From Pseudobacteriovorax sp. (lineage in GTDB: Bacteria; Bdellovibrionota_B; Oligoflexia; Oligoflexales; Oligoflexaceae), in assembly GCA_013215145.1 (NCBI GenBank), contig JABSRP010000043.1, positions 1 through 63,330 of the forward strand: 63,330 nt of DNA, in the 5' to 3' direction. Positions 7,837 to 18,500 of this stretch are shown here, in pieces. Within the stretch, counting starts at the first letter, position 1, and each line of letters opens with the position of its first letter. The notes beneath the pieces were generated by a model, which was given only the letters and a program-made list of their open reading frames with translations, ran no database searches and had not been told where the DNA came from. The position numbers and the translations under genes were made by a program.

Positions 7837-9858
7837 ATGGGTACTAAAAATTCCGCAATGCGGACATTTAACCAGATCACTGATTTTTTTCTGCCGGAGC
7901 GTCTCCGTACTCAGGACAACTCGGAGCGCGCGGCCTTTCGCCTTTTCGTACGCATGAGCTTCGCCCTTCTTCTTGTTTGTATCGTGAATGGCATTCAGTA
8001 TAAGGGCTATGGCATGAGTATCAATGCCGCCATAGTCTCTTCGTTTGGAGTGATCATCGTTGCAAACTTATTTTTACTACGAAATTTGGGTAATTACCTC
8101 CTCAGCGCAAGAATTTTCCTCATTTGCGGTACGGTTGTAGTGGTATCCAGATTTTACATCACCGGCGGATTCGAATCGCCTGTGATTGTGTGGGCCGTGA
8201 GTATCCCGCTGGTAGCAACCTGGCTAACTGGTAAAAAGGAAGGTTTTCTTTACGCACTCACTGTGGCTGTGGGGCTCATATTGGTGTTACGGGGTGAGAG
8301 CTTAGGACTTAACCTTGCAATAGAGCCTTTTCCCGAGGCTGTGGTTGCCAAAACACAAATCGTCCAACTGATCGCCTGTAGTTTTATTTTCCTCTTTATC
8401 GCCTTCCAATTCATCAGAAAATCCGAAGATCTTATGGAGCAGGTCATCGAGGCGAATCGCTCTGTCAACGAGATCGTTGAAAATGTTCAGTCAGGTTTCT
8501 TGATCATCAATCATCTCGGAGAAGTGCAAAAAGGTCACTCGCGCATTTGTGATGAGTTTATTGGTAAAGACATCGACGGTAAAAAAATCGAAACCCTGCT
8601 ATTTACCGAGCCTAAGGATCAAGATCATTTTGCTCTTATCTATCAGCAGGTTTTCGATGATATCCTACCTGAATCCGCAAGCTTGTCACTTTTTCCACCT
8701 TACATCCAGACGGAACGCTACCACTTGAGGTTGAAAGCTGTAGCCTTACGCAACGAAGAGACGGATCAAGTTAGCGGCCTACTGCTCACATTTAATAATG
8801 CCGACCGCTATATCGCTGCAGAAAGAGCGCGAAAAAGTCAAGAAAGTCTCATCAAAATTCTCATGCATAAAGAGAGTTTCAAAACGTTCCTGAGAAACTT
8901 TTTGACAGAAATGGAGCATGCACACGAAGCTTTAGGAAGCAACGAACAAACTAAAATCCGTAATATCGTTCACACCATCAAAGGGAATTCCTCGGTCTTT
9001 GGGCTTGACGGGCTGGTGGACAGGATTCATATCATTGAAAACGCCGCTGAGATCAACAAGGATCAGTTAACGGAAATATCGGAATTAATGTCTGACTTCC
9101 TAAAAGACAACCGCACCATACTTGGCATCTACGAAGACGAGGTCAATCGATTTGAGACTAAGATATCTCAGAATGATATCGATCAATTAATGGATCTGTC
9201 TGAGCCATTAAAAGAGCCTAGATTTGTCCAACATATCGACCAATGGGTGGTGAATGCGACGTCTAAGTCGAGCCACGATCTCCTGCGTAATTACGAACCA
9301 TTCGTTGAGAACCTTGCTGAAAGACTGCATAAAAAAGCCGATCTAAAAATCTCTGGCGATCAGGTCATGGTTGATGCCAAGACCTGGGCCGCCGTGGATA
9401 TCCACCTCCCTACCTTGATTCGCAATGCCCTTTACCATGGCATCGAAAATGAGATGGAACGCGGTGATAAGCCCGAGAGCGGATTTATCGAGATCTCAGT
9501 CAAAGATCAAGGGCATCAACTTGAGGTTACTATGGTGGACGACGGTCAAGGCTTAAATATTGAACGAATTAAAGAGAAAGCCCTCCAACTTAAACTCATT
9601 AGCCCTGAAAAACTAGAACAACTCCCTGAGCAGACTGTCATGCAGTATATCTTTCAAGATAGTCTTAGTACTGAGTCACAAGCTAACGATATCGCTGGCC
9701 GCGGTATGGGACTGTCTGCTGTTAAAGAGAATCTGCAAGCCCTAGGTGGAAGCATAGAAGTGTTCTCTACCCGAGGACAAGGCTGCCGGCTTCTAATCAC
9801 CATACCTTGGCAAAGCACTCGTTTAACAGATACCAGTCATTTGAAGCTTACGGCTTAG
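7837..9858 (+). CDS. Membrane CheA-like histidine kinase with internal HPt domain
   Basis: An ATG with AAGGAGG 7 nt ahead sets the start at 7837; an ATG two codons earlier would sit on top of that site. The N-terminal ~195 residues contain about six membrane spans with only short loops. A PAS-like region follows (about 210-325). An HPt domain then has His381 in IRNIVHTIKGNSS (numbering from the earlier ATG). The C-terminal HATPase has a CheA-type N box (LIRNALYHGIE), G1 DDGQG at ~570 and G2 GRGMG at ~623. There is no HisKA domain and no CheW-like domain. Phosphate is therefore expected to be placed on the HPt His, as in CheA. The cognate receiver is unknown; the HPt-REC and REC-PilZ proteins of this window are unlinked. 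Confidence 0.85.
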   Translation: MGTKNSAMRTFNQITDFFLPERLRTQDNSERAAFRLFVRMSFALLLVCIVNGIQYKGYGMSINAAIVSSFGVIIVANLFLLRNLGNYLLSARIFLICGTVVVVSRFYITGGFESPVIVWAVSIPLVATWLTGKKEGFLYALTVAVGLILVLRGESLGLNLAIEPFPEAVVAKTQIVQLIACSFIFLFIAFQFIRKSEDLMEQVIEANRSVNEIVENVQSGFLIINHLGEVQKGHSRICDEFIGKDIDGKKIETLLFTEPKDQDHFALIYQQVFDDILPESASLSLFPPYIQTERYHLRLKAVALRNEETDQVSGLLLTFNNADRYIAAERARKSQESLIKILMHKESFKTFLRNFLTEMEHAHEALGSNEQTKIRNIVHTIKGNSSVFGLDGLVDRIHIIENAAEINKDQLTEISELMSDFLKDNRTILGIYEDEVNRFETKISQNDIDQLMDLSEPLKEPRFVQHIDQWVVNATSKSSHDLLRNYEPFVENLAERLHKKADLKISGDQVMVDAKTWAAVDIHLPTLIRNALYHGIENEMERGDKPESGFIEISVKDQGHQLEVTMVDDGQGLNIERIKEKALQLKLISPEKLEQLPEQTVMQYIFQDSLSTESQANDIAGRGMGLSAVKENLQALGGSIEVFSTRGQGCRLLITIPWQSTRLTDTSHLKLTA

Positions 9859-10094
9859 GATAGATAATCGCTCAGCCTATCGAAATATCTTCTCAGTGTT
9901 TTCGCTCATGTATTATTTTTTGAGTTTCGACATTTGATTGGCTCGTTTCCCTGATCAAAACCTCTCATTGGACCGGGTTTTTGTCTTGGCTAAGGAAAAG
10001 CGAATATTTTGCTTCATCCATAGCTTTTCTTTTTGCTATATAGTTCATAAGCCACAATTGTAGTGAAATAGTTAGGACTATCTGCGAGGTATAC

Positions 10095-11651
10095 TTGAAC
10101 ACAACGCCATCTTGGAGCAGCAATAAGTCAATTGTTTTTTGGACGTGCGCCTTAGTCTCTTTGATCCTGGTTCAAATTTTTAGTTTTTTCTTCCACGAAC
10201 CTTGGCGGGATGAAGTACAGGCTTACCTAATTGGAACGTCGTTCAAAAGTCCTTTGCATTTAATTGAAATATTGAGGTTCGAAGCCCATCCACCAATTCT
10301 ACACTTGCTCTATGGTTTGTTTTCGTTTCTGGGTGCTGGCTCTATAACTTTGAATATAGTTAGTTTTCTGGGTTCGCTGATGCTTTTGCTTGGTATTTAC
10401 AATTGGTCCAAAGTTTTGACAGACTCTGTCGCAGTAGCGAGAGTAACCTGCACAATAGTATTTTTTACAAATTTTTTCTTATATGAATACAGCGTTATTT
10501 CAAGAGGATACGGCCTGGGTTTAGGTTTCGGTTTTTTAGGCTTTTCCTTTCTTCTCAGAGACCCACAGAATCTGTCTTATGCATGTCGCGGACTCTTATT
10601 CTTAAGTCTCTCCTGCCTTACCTCTGTTCATTCAGCTATTTTTTCCATTGCAGCCTTGCTATCTTTCTTGGCATTTAGGATCCATAAAAAGGAAAAACAC
10701 TTGGGTCTGTACGCTCTTTTCCTGATACCTCTTGGGCTTTTGTACTATATTGTGAGGCACCATCCCGATCGAGCCTTCGGTACTGTCCATGTGACCGTAG
10801 AAAATCTGTTAGCCAATTTGTGGACTTTCCTAAAAGATCCGGGATCCACTTTTAGTTTTTTCGCCAAAACCTTCACAGGAGTGCTTCATCCTCATAACTG
10901 GTGGGCAGGTAAATTTGATGTAAACTACACCAATCTAGTTGGAGGAATGATTCTTCTGACCATTTTATCTGTTCTGATATTTTCTATCGTGAAAGGAAAT
11001 CAGAAGTATAAAGTACAATTAGTTACCATGGCCTTATTTCTCAATGCTTCTGGACTTGGATTCCTTTTTAAATTCTTCTATAAGGGATATCATCGACATC
11101 ACCTGATCGTCTTCATCCCCATATTGGTATATTGTGCCATCCTGCTTATCGATAGCTTATTTCGCCAGAAAAACCTCCTGGTAAGAGGACTATCTGGTTT
11201 TGTTCTGCTACTAATTTTCGCTCCTCAATGGAATGGTACGTTCAATTCCTTCCGAGCAGACTATCTTTATCCTTTCACTCATATTCAAGCACTCGCAGAA
11301 GCGCTACCAGAGAACGGAGTTCTCTACTCGAGGGCACAAGCGAGACTAACGCCAGTTCTATATCATAGACCTAAGTTCAAGCTTGTGAGTAACGGAGGAT
11401 TAGGGCGCTCCTTCACCTATGTTATCTGGGATAAAAAAGCAGGTGAATTGGTCGACGAAATAGGGGTGATTGCCAAAGAATGCAGTGGCGGCCAGGTATT
11501 CCTAGCCGAAAGGGGGTCAACTGCGGATTGGTCCATTACTAAATGTATCGAGCAGATTTGGGCATATCCCAGAGACGTTGAAACAACCTACTTTTCTGAA
11601 AAAATGGATTTGTACTCCGTCGACTGTGACTGTATAAAAGCAGTGCTCTAA
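10095..11651 (+). CDS. GT-C type membrane glycosyltransferase (ArnT/PMT-like, GT39 superfamily)
   Basis: A 518-residue polytopic protein with roughly ten membrane spans. Just after the first span comes HEPWRDEVQAYL (Asp39-Glu40), the acidic motif in the first periplasmic loop that binds the catalytic metal or acceptor in GT-C enzymes. EAHPPILHLLYGLFS follows, as in ArnT/PMT-like proteins. The C-terminal ~110 residues form a soluble domain with six Cys, a possible disulfide-stabilised periplasmic domain. Such enzymes move sugar from a polyprenyl phosphate carrier to lipid A, proteins or glycans at the periplasmic face. The start is TTG, with GAGG 6 nt ahead. No glycan cluster surrounds it. Confidence 0.75.
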   Translation: MNTTPSWSSNKSIVFWTCALVSLILVQIFSFFFHEPWRDEVQAYLIGTSFKSPLHLIEILRFEAHPPILHLLYGLFSFLGAGSITLNIVSFLGSLMLLLGIYNWSKVLTDSVAVARVTCTIVFFTNFFLYEYSVISRGYGLGLGFGFLGFSFLLRDPQNLSYACRGLLFLSLSCLTSVHSAIFSIAALLSFLAFRIHKKEKHLGLYALFLIPLGLLYYIVRHHPDRAFGTVHVTVENLLANLWTFLKDPGSTFSFFAKTFTGVLHPHNWWAGKFDVNYTNLVGGMILLTILSVLIFSIVKGNQKYKVQLVTMALFLNASGLGFLFKFFYKGYHRHHLIVFIPILVYCAILLIDSLFRQKNLLVRGLSGFVLLLIFAPQWNGTFNSFRADYLYPFTHIQALAEALPENGVLYSRAQARLTPVLYHRPKFKLVSNGGLGRSFTYVIWDKKAGELVDEIGVIAKECSGGQVFLAERGSTADWSITKCIEQIWAYPRDVETTYFSEKMDLYSVDCDCIKAVL

Positions 11652-11884
11652 AAATAACGGACAGTTATCACTATCCAATTATTATGGAATAGAAACAAAG
11701 CAGGTGGGGCAAACCTTCCTGGCAGTTCTTGACTCGAGACTACAAATCAAAGAAGAAATTCCAGACCATAACCTGCGGAATACTCAAGCGTAATCAGCTT
11801 TATTTACGCGCATCACTTATGTTTCCGATAAGGGCTCAAATTTCATATCTATCAATTTTTTTTAACATAAAGGATATACCTTTA

Positions 11885-12550
11885 ATGAGAGATTTTATAT
11901 CGCTATTTACACTGTCTATCGTTGTCGCTAGCACCACTATTGCCTCTAGAGGAATGGCACAAGAGTCCTCGGAAACTCTTCGTCAAGGAAAACAAGGCGC
12001 ACTTTCATTAGGAATTGGTATGCGAACAGACGACTTAGGTGAATTAAGCCTTAGCTACTCTCTGTTTACCGACTCCAATACTATGATTCGGTTTTCGTAT
12101 ACTGACTTAGACTCAGAAATTAACGAAGAAGCAGGTGAAAACGAAGATGGCGACACACTGATTTTTACCGGTATTAAAACAAAGGTTGAGGGTAGTGCAT
12201 TTTCAGCCGGGTATAAGAAGTTTACATCCAATTCCTTTTACTATGAAGCAGGTGCCGATTACGCACAGGTTGATGGTAAGTTTGTGATCGACGGTTTCTT
12301 TGATACTCAGTCTTCTGACTTGGGTAGCTACCAAAAACTATCGGCATATTTTCAGATCGGTAACCAATGGCAGTGGGAGTCCTTTACACTTGGAACCAGC
12401 TGGGTGGGAATTCTCATTCCTATTGTGAAAAATACTGATTTTGAAGACGGTGTCGAGGACTCAACACTGAACTCTGTGGAAAAATTCGTCGATAACAGTC
12501 AAGATGTTCAGATATCAGTTCTTAGATTTTATCTTGGCTGGGCCTTTTAA
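11885..12550 (+). CDS. Outer-membrane beta-barrel protein, unrecognised family
   Basis: The ATG at 11885 opens a Sec signal peptide ending near ASRGMAQ, so the upstream 52 codons of the same frame are not coding; AAGGA precedes this ATG. The mature part (~195 residues) has alternating amphipathic strands with aromatic girdles (GELSLSYSLF, MIRFSYTDLD, SFYYEAGADYAQ, QWQWESFTLGTSW). It ends with RFYLGWAF, the terminal-Phe signal of outer-membrane barrels. About eight strands fit the length. The ligand or function is unknown. It stands alone between the glycosyltransferase and the metalloprotease. Confidence 0.75.
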   Translation: MRDFISLFTLSIVVASTTIASRGMAQESSETLRQGKQGALSLGIGMRTDDLGELSLSYSLFTDSNTMIRFSYTDLDSEINEEAGENEDGDTLIFTGIKTKVEGSAFSAGYKKFTSNSFYYEAGADYAQVDGKFVIDGFFDTQSSDLGSYQKLSAYFQIGNQWQWESFTLGTSWVGILIPIVKNTDFEDGVEDSTLNSVEKFVDNSQDVQISVLRFYLGWAF

Positions 12551-12711
12551 GTAGACGGCACAGCGCCCGTCTAAGACCGCTCAAATCTTCGACATAAGAT
12601 TCACATTATGCGCTCGTACCGGCTATTTTGCGATAGTTATAAAGGTACGAGTTTTGCATATTTGCTGTGCCTTACATGGTAGAATATCTGCCCTCGACGT
12701 CGGAGTGTTTT

Positions 12712-13440
12712 ATGTGGTTTGTGATTCGTTTTTGCGCTGTTTTTTCCATCACCGTGACCATCATCATGGCTTGCACCCAGTCGTCATCTCCAGAGACATC
12801 CGATCCAAAAAGCTTAGTCAAAGTCAAAGCCGCTTGGCAAGACGCTAGCCATATCCCTGTATGCATCGTAAGTACCGATGACGTCAGTGAAGACCTGCTA
12901 AACTCCATCCAATCTCACGTAGATCATGAGTTTTCAACCAAAACAGATGTGGGCTTTTCAGGTTGGCATACCTGCCAAGACAAGGATTATGAAACGGTGG
13001 GTATTCGTTTATACCTACACCGCAAGCACGACTGGACAAAAGATCGTATTAAAGCTGGAGGTGGGGTATCCAAAGTAGGTCCCACGAAAAATGCCTGTAA
13101 AAAAGACTGCAACGGCGGCACCATGAGAGTAAATATTGGTTTGACGGGAGCTTACCCTACCGGAGATAACTATCAGTATGCCAGGGATATCACTGAATCA
13201 ACAGCATTGCATGAGTTTGGTCATGCCGTCGGTCTTATGCATGAGCACGTGCGTACCGATGCCGTTGATTGCGATAAAGGCACCGATGATCAGCTCATAG
13301 AATCTGATACCTATGTCTATATCGGTGATTACGACAAGGAATCAGTCATGAACTACTGCCGCGACCGACAAAGGTTTAAGTTCCTTTCAGCGGGAGACGT
13401 CGAGGGAATCCAATTTCTCTATGGCGAAGACGATCGTTAG
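12712..13440 (+). CDS. Astacin-like zinc metalloprotease lipoprotein
   Basis: The ATG at 12712 has GGAG 6 nt ahead and opens a lipoprotein signal ending IMAC (Cys21). The catalytic motif is LHEFGHAVGLMHEHVR: zinc ligands His167, His171 and His177 with the general base Glu168 follow the HExxHxxGxxH plan. The HE-x-x-R continuation is typical of astacins (M12A). The Met-turn follows in ESVMNYC. Several Cys (TCQDK, NACKKDCNG, DCDKG, YCRD) suggest disulfides in the mature enzyme. It is expected to be an envelope-anchored protease. It has no obvious inhibitor or propeptide beyond ~60 residues between the lipid anchor and the first conserved strand. Confidence 0.9.
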   Translation: MWFVIRFCAVFSITVTIIMACTQSSSPETSDPKSLVKVKAAWQDASHIPVCIVSTDDVSEDLLNSIQSHVDHEFSTKTDVGFSGWHTCQDKDYETVGIRLYLHRKHDWTKDRIKAGGGVSKVGPTKNACKKDCNGGTMRVNIGLTGAYPTGDNYQYARDITESTALHEFGHAVGLMHEHVRTDAVDCDKGTDDQLIESDTYVYIGDYDKESVMNYCRDRQRFKFLSAGDVEGIQFLYGEDDR

Positions 13441-13446
13441 CCAAAT

Positions 13447-13755
13447 AATCTCAGCAAATCGCAGTAAGATCTGAGAAACACAGTCAGAATCTCAATACAA
13501 TACCGACCCCATTTGGATCAGCTGGCAAGGCCGCAGGAGAAAATCAGACGAGACAGTGCAGACGGCACGGCGAGGATGATATTCGTCGAGAGCGCAGTCA
13601 GAATCTCAATACAATACCGACCCCATTTGGATCAGCTGGCAAGGCCGCAGGAGAAAATCAGACGAGACAGTGCAGACGGCACGGCGAGGATGATATTCGA
13701 CGAGAACGCAGCCAGCTAATCCAAATGGGATCGGTATTTGACAATAGCTGAGATT
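13447..13755. repeat. Nested inverted-repeat element, noncoding
   Basis: Outer arms AATCTCAGC (13447-13455) and GCTGAGATT (13747-13755) enclose longer arms at 13499-13525 and 13712-13738 that are inverted copies of each other at 25 of 27 positions. The centre contains a tandem duplication described separately. The block could be a miniature inverted-repeat element or a structured RNA between the protease and gamma-glutamyltransferase genes. Confidence 0.65.
13481..13708. repeat. Tandem direct repeat, 2 x 114 bp
   Basis: Copies start at 13481 and 13595 and differ only at their last few bases. Because 114 is divisible by three, a 68-codon plus-strand frame stays open through both copies. I regard that frame as a by-product, since it lacks a ribosome binding site and resembles nothing. 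Confidence 0.9.
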
Positions 13756-13815
13756 TAGTCCTAAGAAAGAAGATAGAGACAGCATTCAACCCACTCACCT
13801 ACCAGGATGACCATC

Positions 13816-15546
13816 ATGAGATACCAGCGTTTTCGATTGAAACTTGTTTCGTTGATGATTTTTTTTCTTACTACAACTTCAGGACAAAGTATGGATCGGA
13901 TATCAGGAAATGTTTACCAAACCCGATCAGAGGTATTCGGGCAAAACGGCGTTGTGGCCACAAGCCATCCCTTAGCCAGCACTGTTGGACTTGATATTCT
14001 CAAGGCGGGAGGTAACGCCATTGATGCAGCTATCGCTGCTAATGCGGCCATCGGCCTTATGGAACCCACAGGCAACGGTATTGGTGGCGACCTTTTTGCT
14101 ATTATTTGGAATGCCAAGGAGAAAAAACTTTATGGTCTGAATGCTAGTGGACGATCACCTGCAGGACTTAACCTCGAGCAGATGCGAGCCGAGCTTAAAA
14201 AGCTAGGTCGAAATGATATACCTCCATATGGATTATTGCCGATCTCTGTACCAGGAACGGTAGATGGTTGGTTTGAGATGCATGCCAAATTTGGCAAGAT
14301 GCCCATGGACAAGATCCTGGCTCCAGCCGTTGACTATGCCCGTAGGGGATTTCCCGTGACCGAGTTGATTGCCTACTATTGGAATAGCAGCGTTCCCCTC
14401 CTCAAGGATCAACCCGGAGACTTCAAAAAGGTTTTTACCATAAACGGCAAAGCGCCGCAGAAAGGGCAAATCTTTAAGAACCCTGATCTTGCTGATACCT
14501 ACCAACTGATTGCTGAAAAAGGCCGTGATGCTTTTTACAAGGGAGAGATTGCGAAAAAAGTCGATGCGTTTATGAGAAAAAGTGGTGGATTCCTGCGTTT
14601 TGAGGATTTCGCCTCTCATCGCAGCGATTGGGTCGAACCGATGAAAGTCAACTACCGTGGCTACGATGTGTATGAGCTTCCCCCTAATGGACAAGGCATC
14701 GCTGTCTTGCAGATGCTTCAAATTCTTGAGCAATATGATCTATCAAAGATGGGGTTTTTCTCCGCGGAAGCCCTTCATGTGATGATTGAGGCCAAAAAAC
14801 GCGTCTTCGAAGACAGAGCCAAATACTATGCCGATCCAGAGTTTAGCAAGGCTGATTATCAAAGGCTGTTGAGCAAAAGCTATGCAAACGAGCGAAAAAA
14901 GCTAATTGGGGATAGAGCAAGTAAAACCGTTGAGGCTGGTACATCTATTTTAGAAAAGGGTGACACCATTTATCTGACCACTGCCGATCGTTGGGGCAAT
15001 ATGGTGTCTTTGATTCAGAGTAACTATCGCGGTATGGGTTCCGGGGTGGTGGTGCCTGGGACCGGATTTGGTTTTCAGGATCGTGGTCAACAGTTCTCTC
15101 TCGACAAAAAGCACGCTAATGTCTACGCTCCGAAGAAGCGCCCTTTCCATACCATCATTCCTGCTTTTGTCTTGAAAGACGGTAAGCCTTTTCTTTCTTT
15201 CGGTCTCATGGGCGGAGGGATGCAACCACAAGGACATGTGCAAATCATCACGAACATCATCGATTTTGGAATGAATATCCAAGCTGCTGGCGATGCCCCG
15301 CGGTGGCAGCACTTTGGCTCCACTGAGCCGACGGCCCCTGTGAGTCAAAGTCTTAAGGACGGTGGCTATGTGACTTTTGAATCAGAACTCACTCAAGAGG
15401 TCAGACGTGAGCTTATGCTTCGTGGGCATCAGATTCGGTCTCGTAACGGCGGTTTCGGTGGCTATCAAGCTATCCAACGCCTTGATAACGGTGTTTACTC
15501 AGGGGCTTCCGAGTCTCGTAAAGATGGGCAGGCCGTCGCCTACTAA
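13816..15546 (+). CDS. ggt: Gamma-glutamyltransferase
   Basis: A complete gamma-glutamyltransferase proenzyme, secreted to the periplasm, which hydrolyses or transfers the gamma-glutamyl group of glutathione. The N-terminal large subunit contains GNAIDAAIAANAAIGLMEP, TGNGIGGDLFA and NASGRSP. The autoprocessing site is the Thr of KGDTIYLTTADRWGN (Thr387 when counted from the ATG at 13807). Downstream GMGSGVVVPGTGFGFQDRG and the glycine-rich SFGLMGGGMQPQGHVQ build the active site of the small subunit. The ATG at 13816 has AGG 9 nt ahead and opens a signal peptide; the ATG three codons earlier sits directly on that AGG. It is monocistronic. Confidence 0.95.
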   Translation: MRYQRFRLKLVSLMIFFLTTTSGQSMDRISGNVYQTRSEVFGQNGVVATSHPLASTVGLDILKAGGNAIDAAIAANAAIGLMEPTGNGIGGDLFAIIWNAKEKKLYGLNASGRSPAGLNLEQMRAELKKLGRNDIPPYGLLPISVPGTVDGWFEMHAKFGKMPMDKILAPAVDYARRGFPVTELIAYYWNSSVPLLKDQPGDFKKVFTINGKAPQKGQIFKNPDLADTYQLIAEKGRDAFYKGEIAKKVDAFMRKSGGFLRFEDFASHRSDWVEPMKVNYRGYDVYELPPNGQGIAVLQMLQILEQYDLSKMGFFSAEALHVMIEAKKRVFEDRAKYYADPEFSKADYQRLLSKSYANERKKLIGDRASKTVEAGTSILEKGDTIYLTTADRWGNMVSLIQSNYRGMGSGVVVPGTGFGFQDRGQQFSLDKKHANVYAPKKRPFHTIIPAFVLKDGKPFLSFGLMGGGMQPQGHVQIITNIIDFGMNIQAAGDAPRWQHFGSTEPTAPVSQSLKDGGYVTFESELTQEVRRELMLRGHQIRSRNGGFGGYQAIQRLDNGVYSGASESRKDGQAVAY

Positions 15547-15578
15547 CACCTCCAGAGACCTAAGATTTGTTCATTGAT

Positions 15579-18500
15579 CTAAGTCCCGTGCGCTGCGTCC
15601 TGAGGGGCTGCAGCTAGGGATTCTTCGATTTGCTTGGTGACTCCTTGCGGTGTCCCCGAATTCCTCGCAAGGATGTTGTAGATGACGGGAACCACAAACA
15701 GTGTCAGGATAGTCGCCACCAAAACTCCAGCTAGGACGACGATACCGATGACCGCACGGGTCTCAGAACCTGCACCTGATGATAAGATTAATGGAACGGA
15801 ACCGGCAATCGTCGTCAACGCTGTCATCACAATCGGCCGAAAGCGTTTGATGGATGCCTCCACCAACGCCTCTTTAAACTCCTTACCTTGGTCGCGCAAT
15901 TGATTGGCAAACTCAACAATTAAGATACCGTTCTTGGCCGATAGTCCCACCAGCATAATCAGCCCGATTTGCGAGTAGATGTTAAGTGAGTTTCCTGTAA
16001 GAAAAAGCCCCAGCAAGCCTCCACTAATGGCAAGAGGAACCGTCAGCATGATGACAAAGGGATGAATCCAACTTTCAAACTGCGCCGCCAGTACCAAAAA
16101 TGTGACAAGCAACCCAAGAGCAAAAACGAATAATAAGGACGAGCCGGAGTTAACAAAATCGCGACTCTGCCCCTTATAATCAATAATAGCTTCGGCAGGA
16201 AGGTGCTCGTCCACGAGCTTTTCCAAGTGATTTAATGCATCGCCAAGACGATATCCGTCTTCCAAGTTGGCCTCGAGGGTGATAGATCGGATGCGATTGA
16301 AGCGGGCTAGATTGTCAGCTGCGCCGTACTCTTCCATCGTCACAAGATTGGATAGCGGAATCAACCCTCCGTCTCGATCAGATTCGATATAGATGTTTTG
16401 GATATCGGATAAGGACTGCTGCTTAGAGCGCTCACCTTCAACAATCACATCATACTCTTGTCCGCGATCTAAAAAGGTTGTGACACGTCTGCCGCCCATC
16501 ATCGTTTCTAGAGTCCGCCCAATAGCTTGGACACTGACGCCAAGGTCAGCAGCACGATCATAGTCGACTTTAAAGTCAATCTGGGGTCGCGTCTCCTTGT
16601 AATCGCTATCGAGTCCAGTAAATCCAGGATTATTCTCATTCACTTTGTCGATGATAATATCGCGCCAAGAGGCCAGCTCTTCATAGGTGGAACCACCTAA
16701 AACGAACTGCACAGGTTTGCCACTGCCACCACCAAGACCTTGCCTCATCACAGGAAAGGCGCGGACTCCGGGAAGTTCGGCTAAGTTGCGCCGAATCTCT
16801 CCCATAATCTCTTCAGCCGGCCTGCGGTTGGCCCAGTCATTTAAAATGACGATAACAATACCACCGCTAAAGTTTTCGATATTGCCGAAGGCGCGCGGTG
16901 CTCTCACTAGCAGACGATTGATCTCTCCGGTCTCAACGTAGGGCATCATGCGCTTTTCGATCTCGTCCATATATTCTTTCATATAAGAATAGCTCGAGCC
17001 TTCTGGGCCATTGACAATAACGAAGAAAGCCCCTCTATCTTCCTTGGGCGTAAACTCCTGGGCGATGTTGGGGTACAAGATAGCACTCAGTCCGACAACG
17101 GCGACAAATCCTGCAAGAATACCAACTGGCTTTTTTAGCATCATTTCAAGTAGTCGACCGTAACCATCCCTCGTTTTCGAAATGATACGATCAACCCCCG
17201 TGATCAATCCATGCTTACTAAAACTTTTATGGGAGATAATTTTTGAGGCGAGCATAGGTGTCAAAGTTAATGCGATAAACGAAGAGATGGATACAGCAGC
17301 CGCGATGGTCAGAGCAAACTCAGTAAAGAGCCGTCCAATATCGCCCTCGATAAAAGTAATCGGTACAAAAACCGCAATCAAAACCAAGGTGGTCGCAATC
17401 ACAGCAAAACCAACCTGCCGCGCACCGCGATAGGCCGCTACCAAAGGTGACTCACCAAGATCTTTGATGCGCCTCACGATGTTTTCGAGCATGACGATAG
17501 CATCATCAACAACCAACCCAATCGCCAGTACCAAGGCTAACAACGTGAGTAAGTTGATGGAAAAGCCAAGGTTCCAGATGATAATAAAGGTAGCGATCAA
17601 TGACACTGGTACGGTCACTGCAGGCAGAAGTGTGGCTCTCACCGAACCCAAAAACAAATAGATGACGAAAACTACACAAAGGATGGCGAAAAATAACGTC
17701 TGATAGACCTCTCCGATAGCAGCTTCGATAAATACAGCTGCGTTAAAGCTCTGTTTGATCGACATACCATCTGGTAGGTTTTTGTTCAGTTTTTCTGTCA
17801 ACCCCATCACGCCGTTAGCCACATCGATTGTGTTTGCTGTGGATTGCCGAATAACACCGATTCCCACCATGGGAACTGTATTGCCGCGGAACATAGTGCG
17901 ATCCTCAACGACACCTAACTCAACGCGTGCCACATCTTCCAAGCGGATAAGGTAGGACTGCCCTGAAGCGTCAGTCCCTTCGGCCAAGACGAGTCGCTTA
18001 AAGTCCTCAGGTTTTTTGAAGCTGCGCTCTACCCTTGCACGAAAGACGCGTTCTTTGGACTCTAGGGACCCAGCAGGCAACTCAACATTCTCCCGACGCA
18101 AAGCGCGTTCGACATCAGTCACGCTTAGCTGGCGAGCTGCCAATTCCTCACGGTCAAGCCAAACTCTCATGGCATAAGATAGGCCACCACCAACAATCAC
18201 ACGAGCCACACCATCCAAAGTCGAATATTGATCCACCAAAAATCGCTCAGCATAGTCTGTGATTTCAGGAACGGTCATTTGATCGCTGACTAGGTTCTGC
18301 CAGATAATCACATCGTCGCTACTGTCCACTTTTTGCACTTCCGCAGGCTCAGCCTCTTCGGGCAGGTTGTCAGCAATACCAGCTATCCGATCTCTTACGT
18401 CATTGGCAGCCGAATCGATGTCACGATCGATGGAAAATTCGATCGTAACGTTGGACTCTCCATCCACCGATGATGACTGGATGAATTCAATCCCCTCGAC

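Noticed and set aside
12553..12572. AGACGG/CCGTCT hairpin after the barrel gene as terminator
   Set aside because: Short stem with an 8-nt loop and no T run on either strand.
13513..13719. 68-codon plus-strand frame through the tandem repeat
   Set aside because: It stays open only because the 114-bp unit is divisible by three. There is no ribosome binding site and the product resembles nothing.
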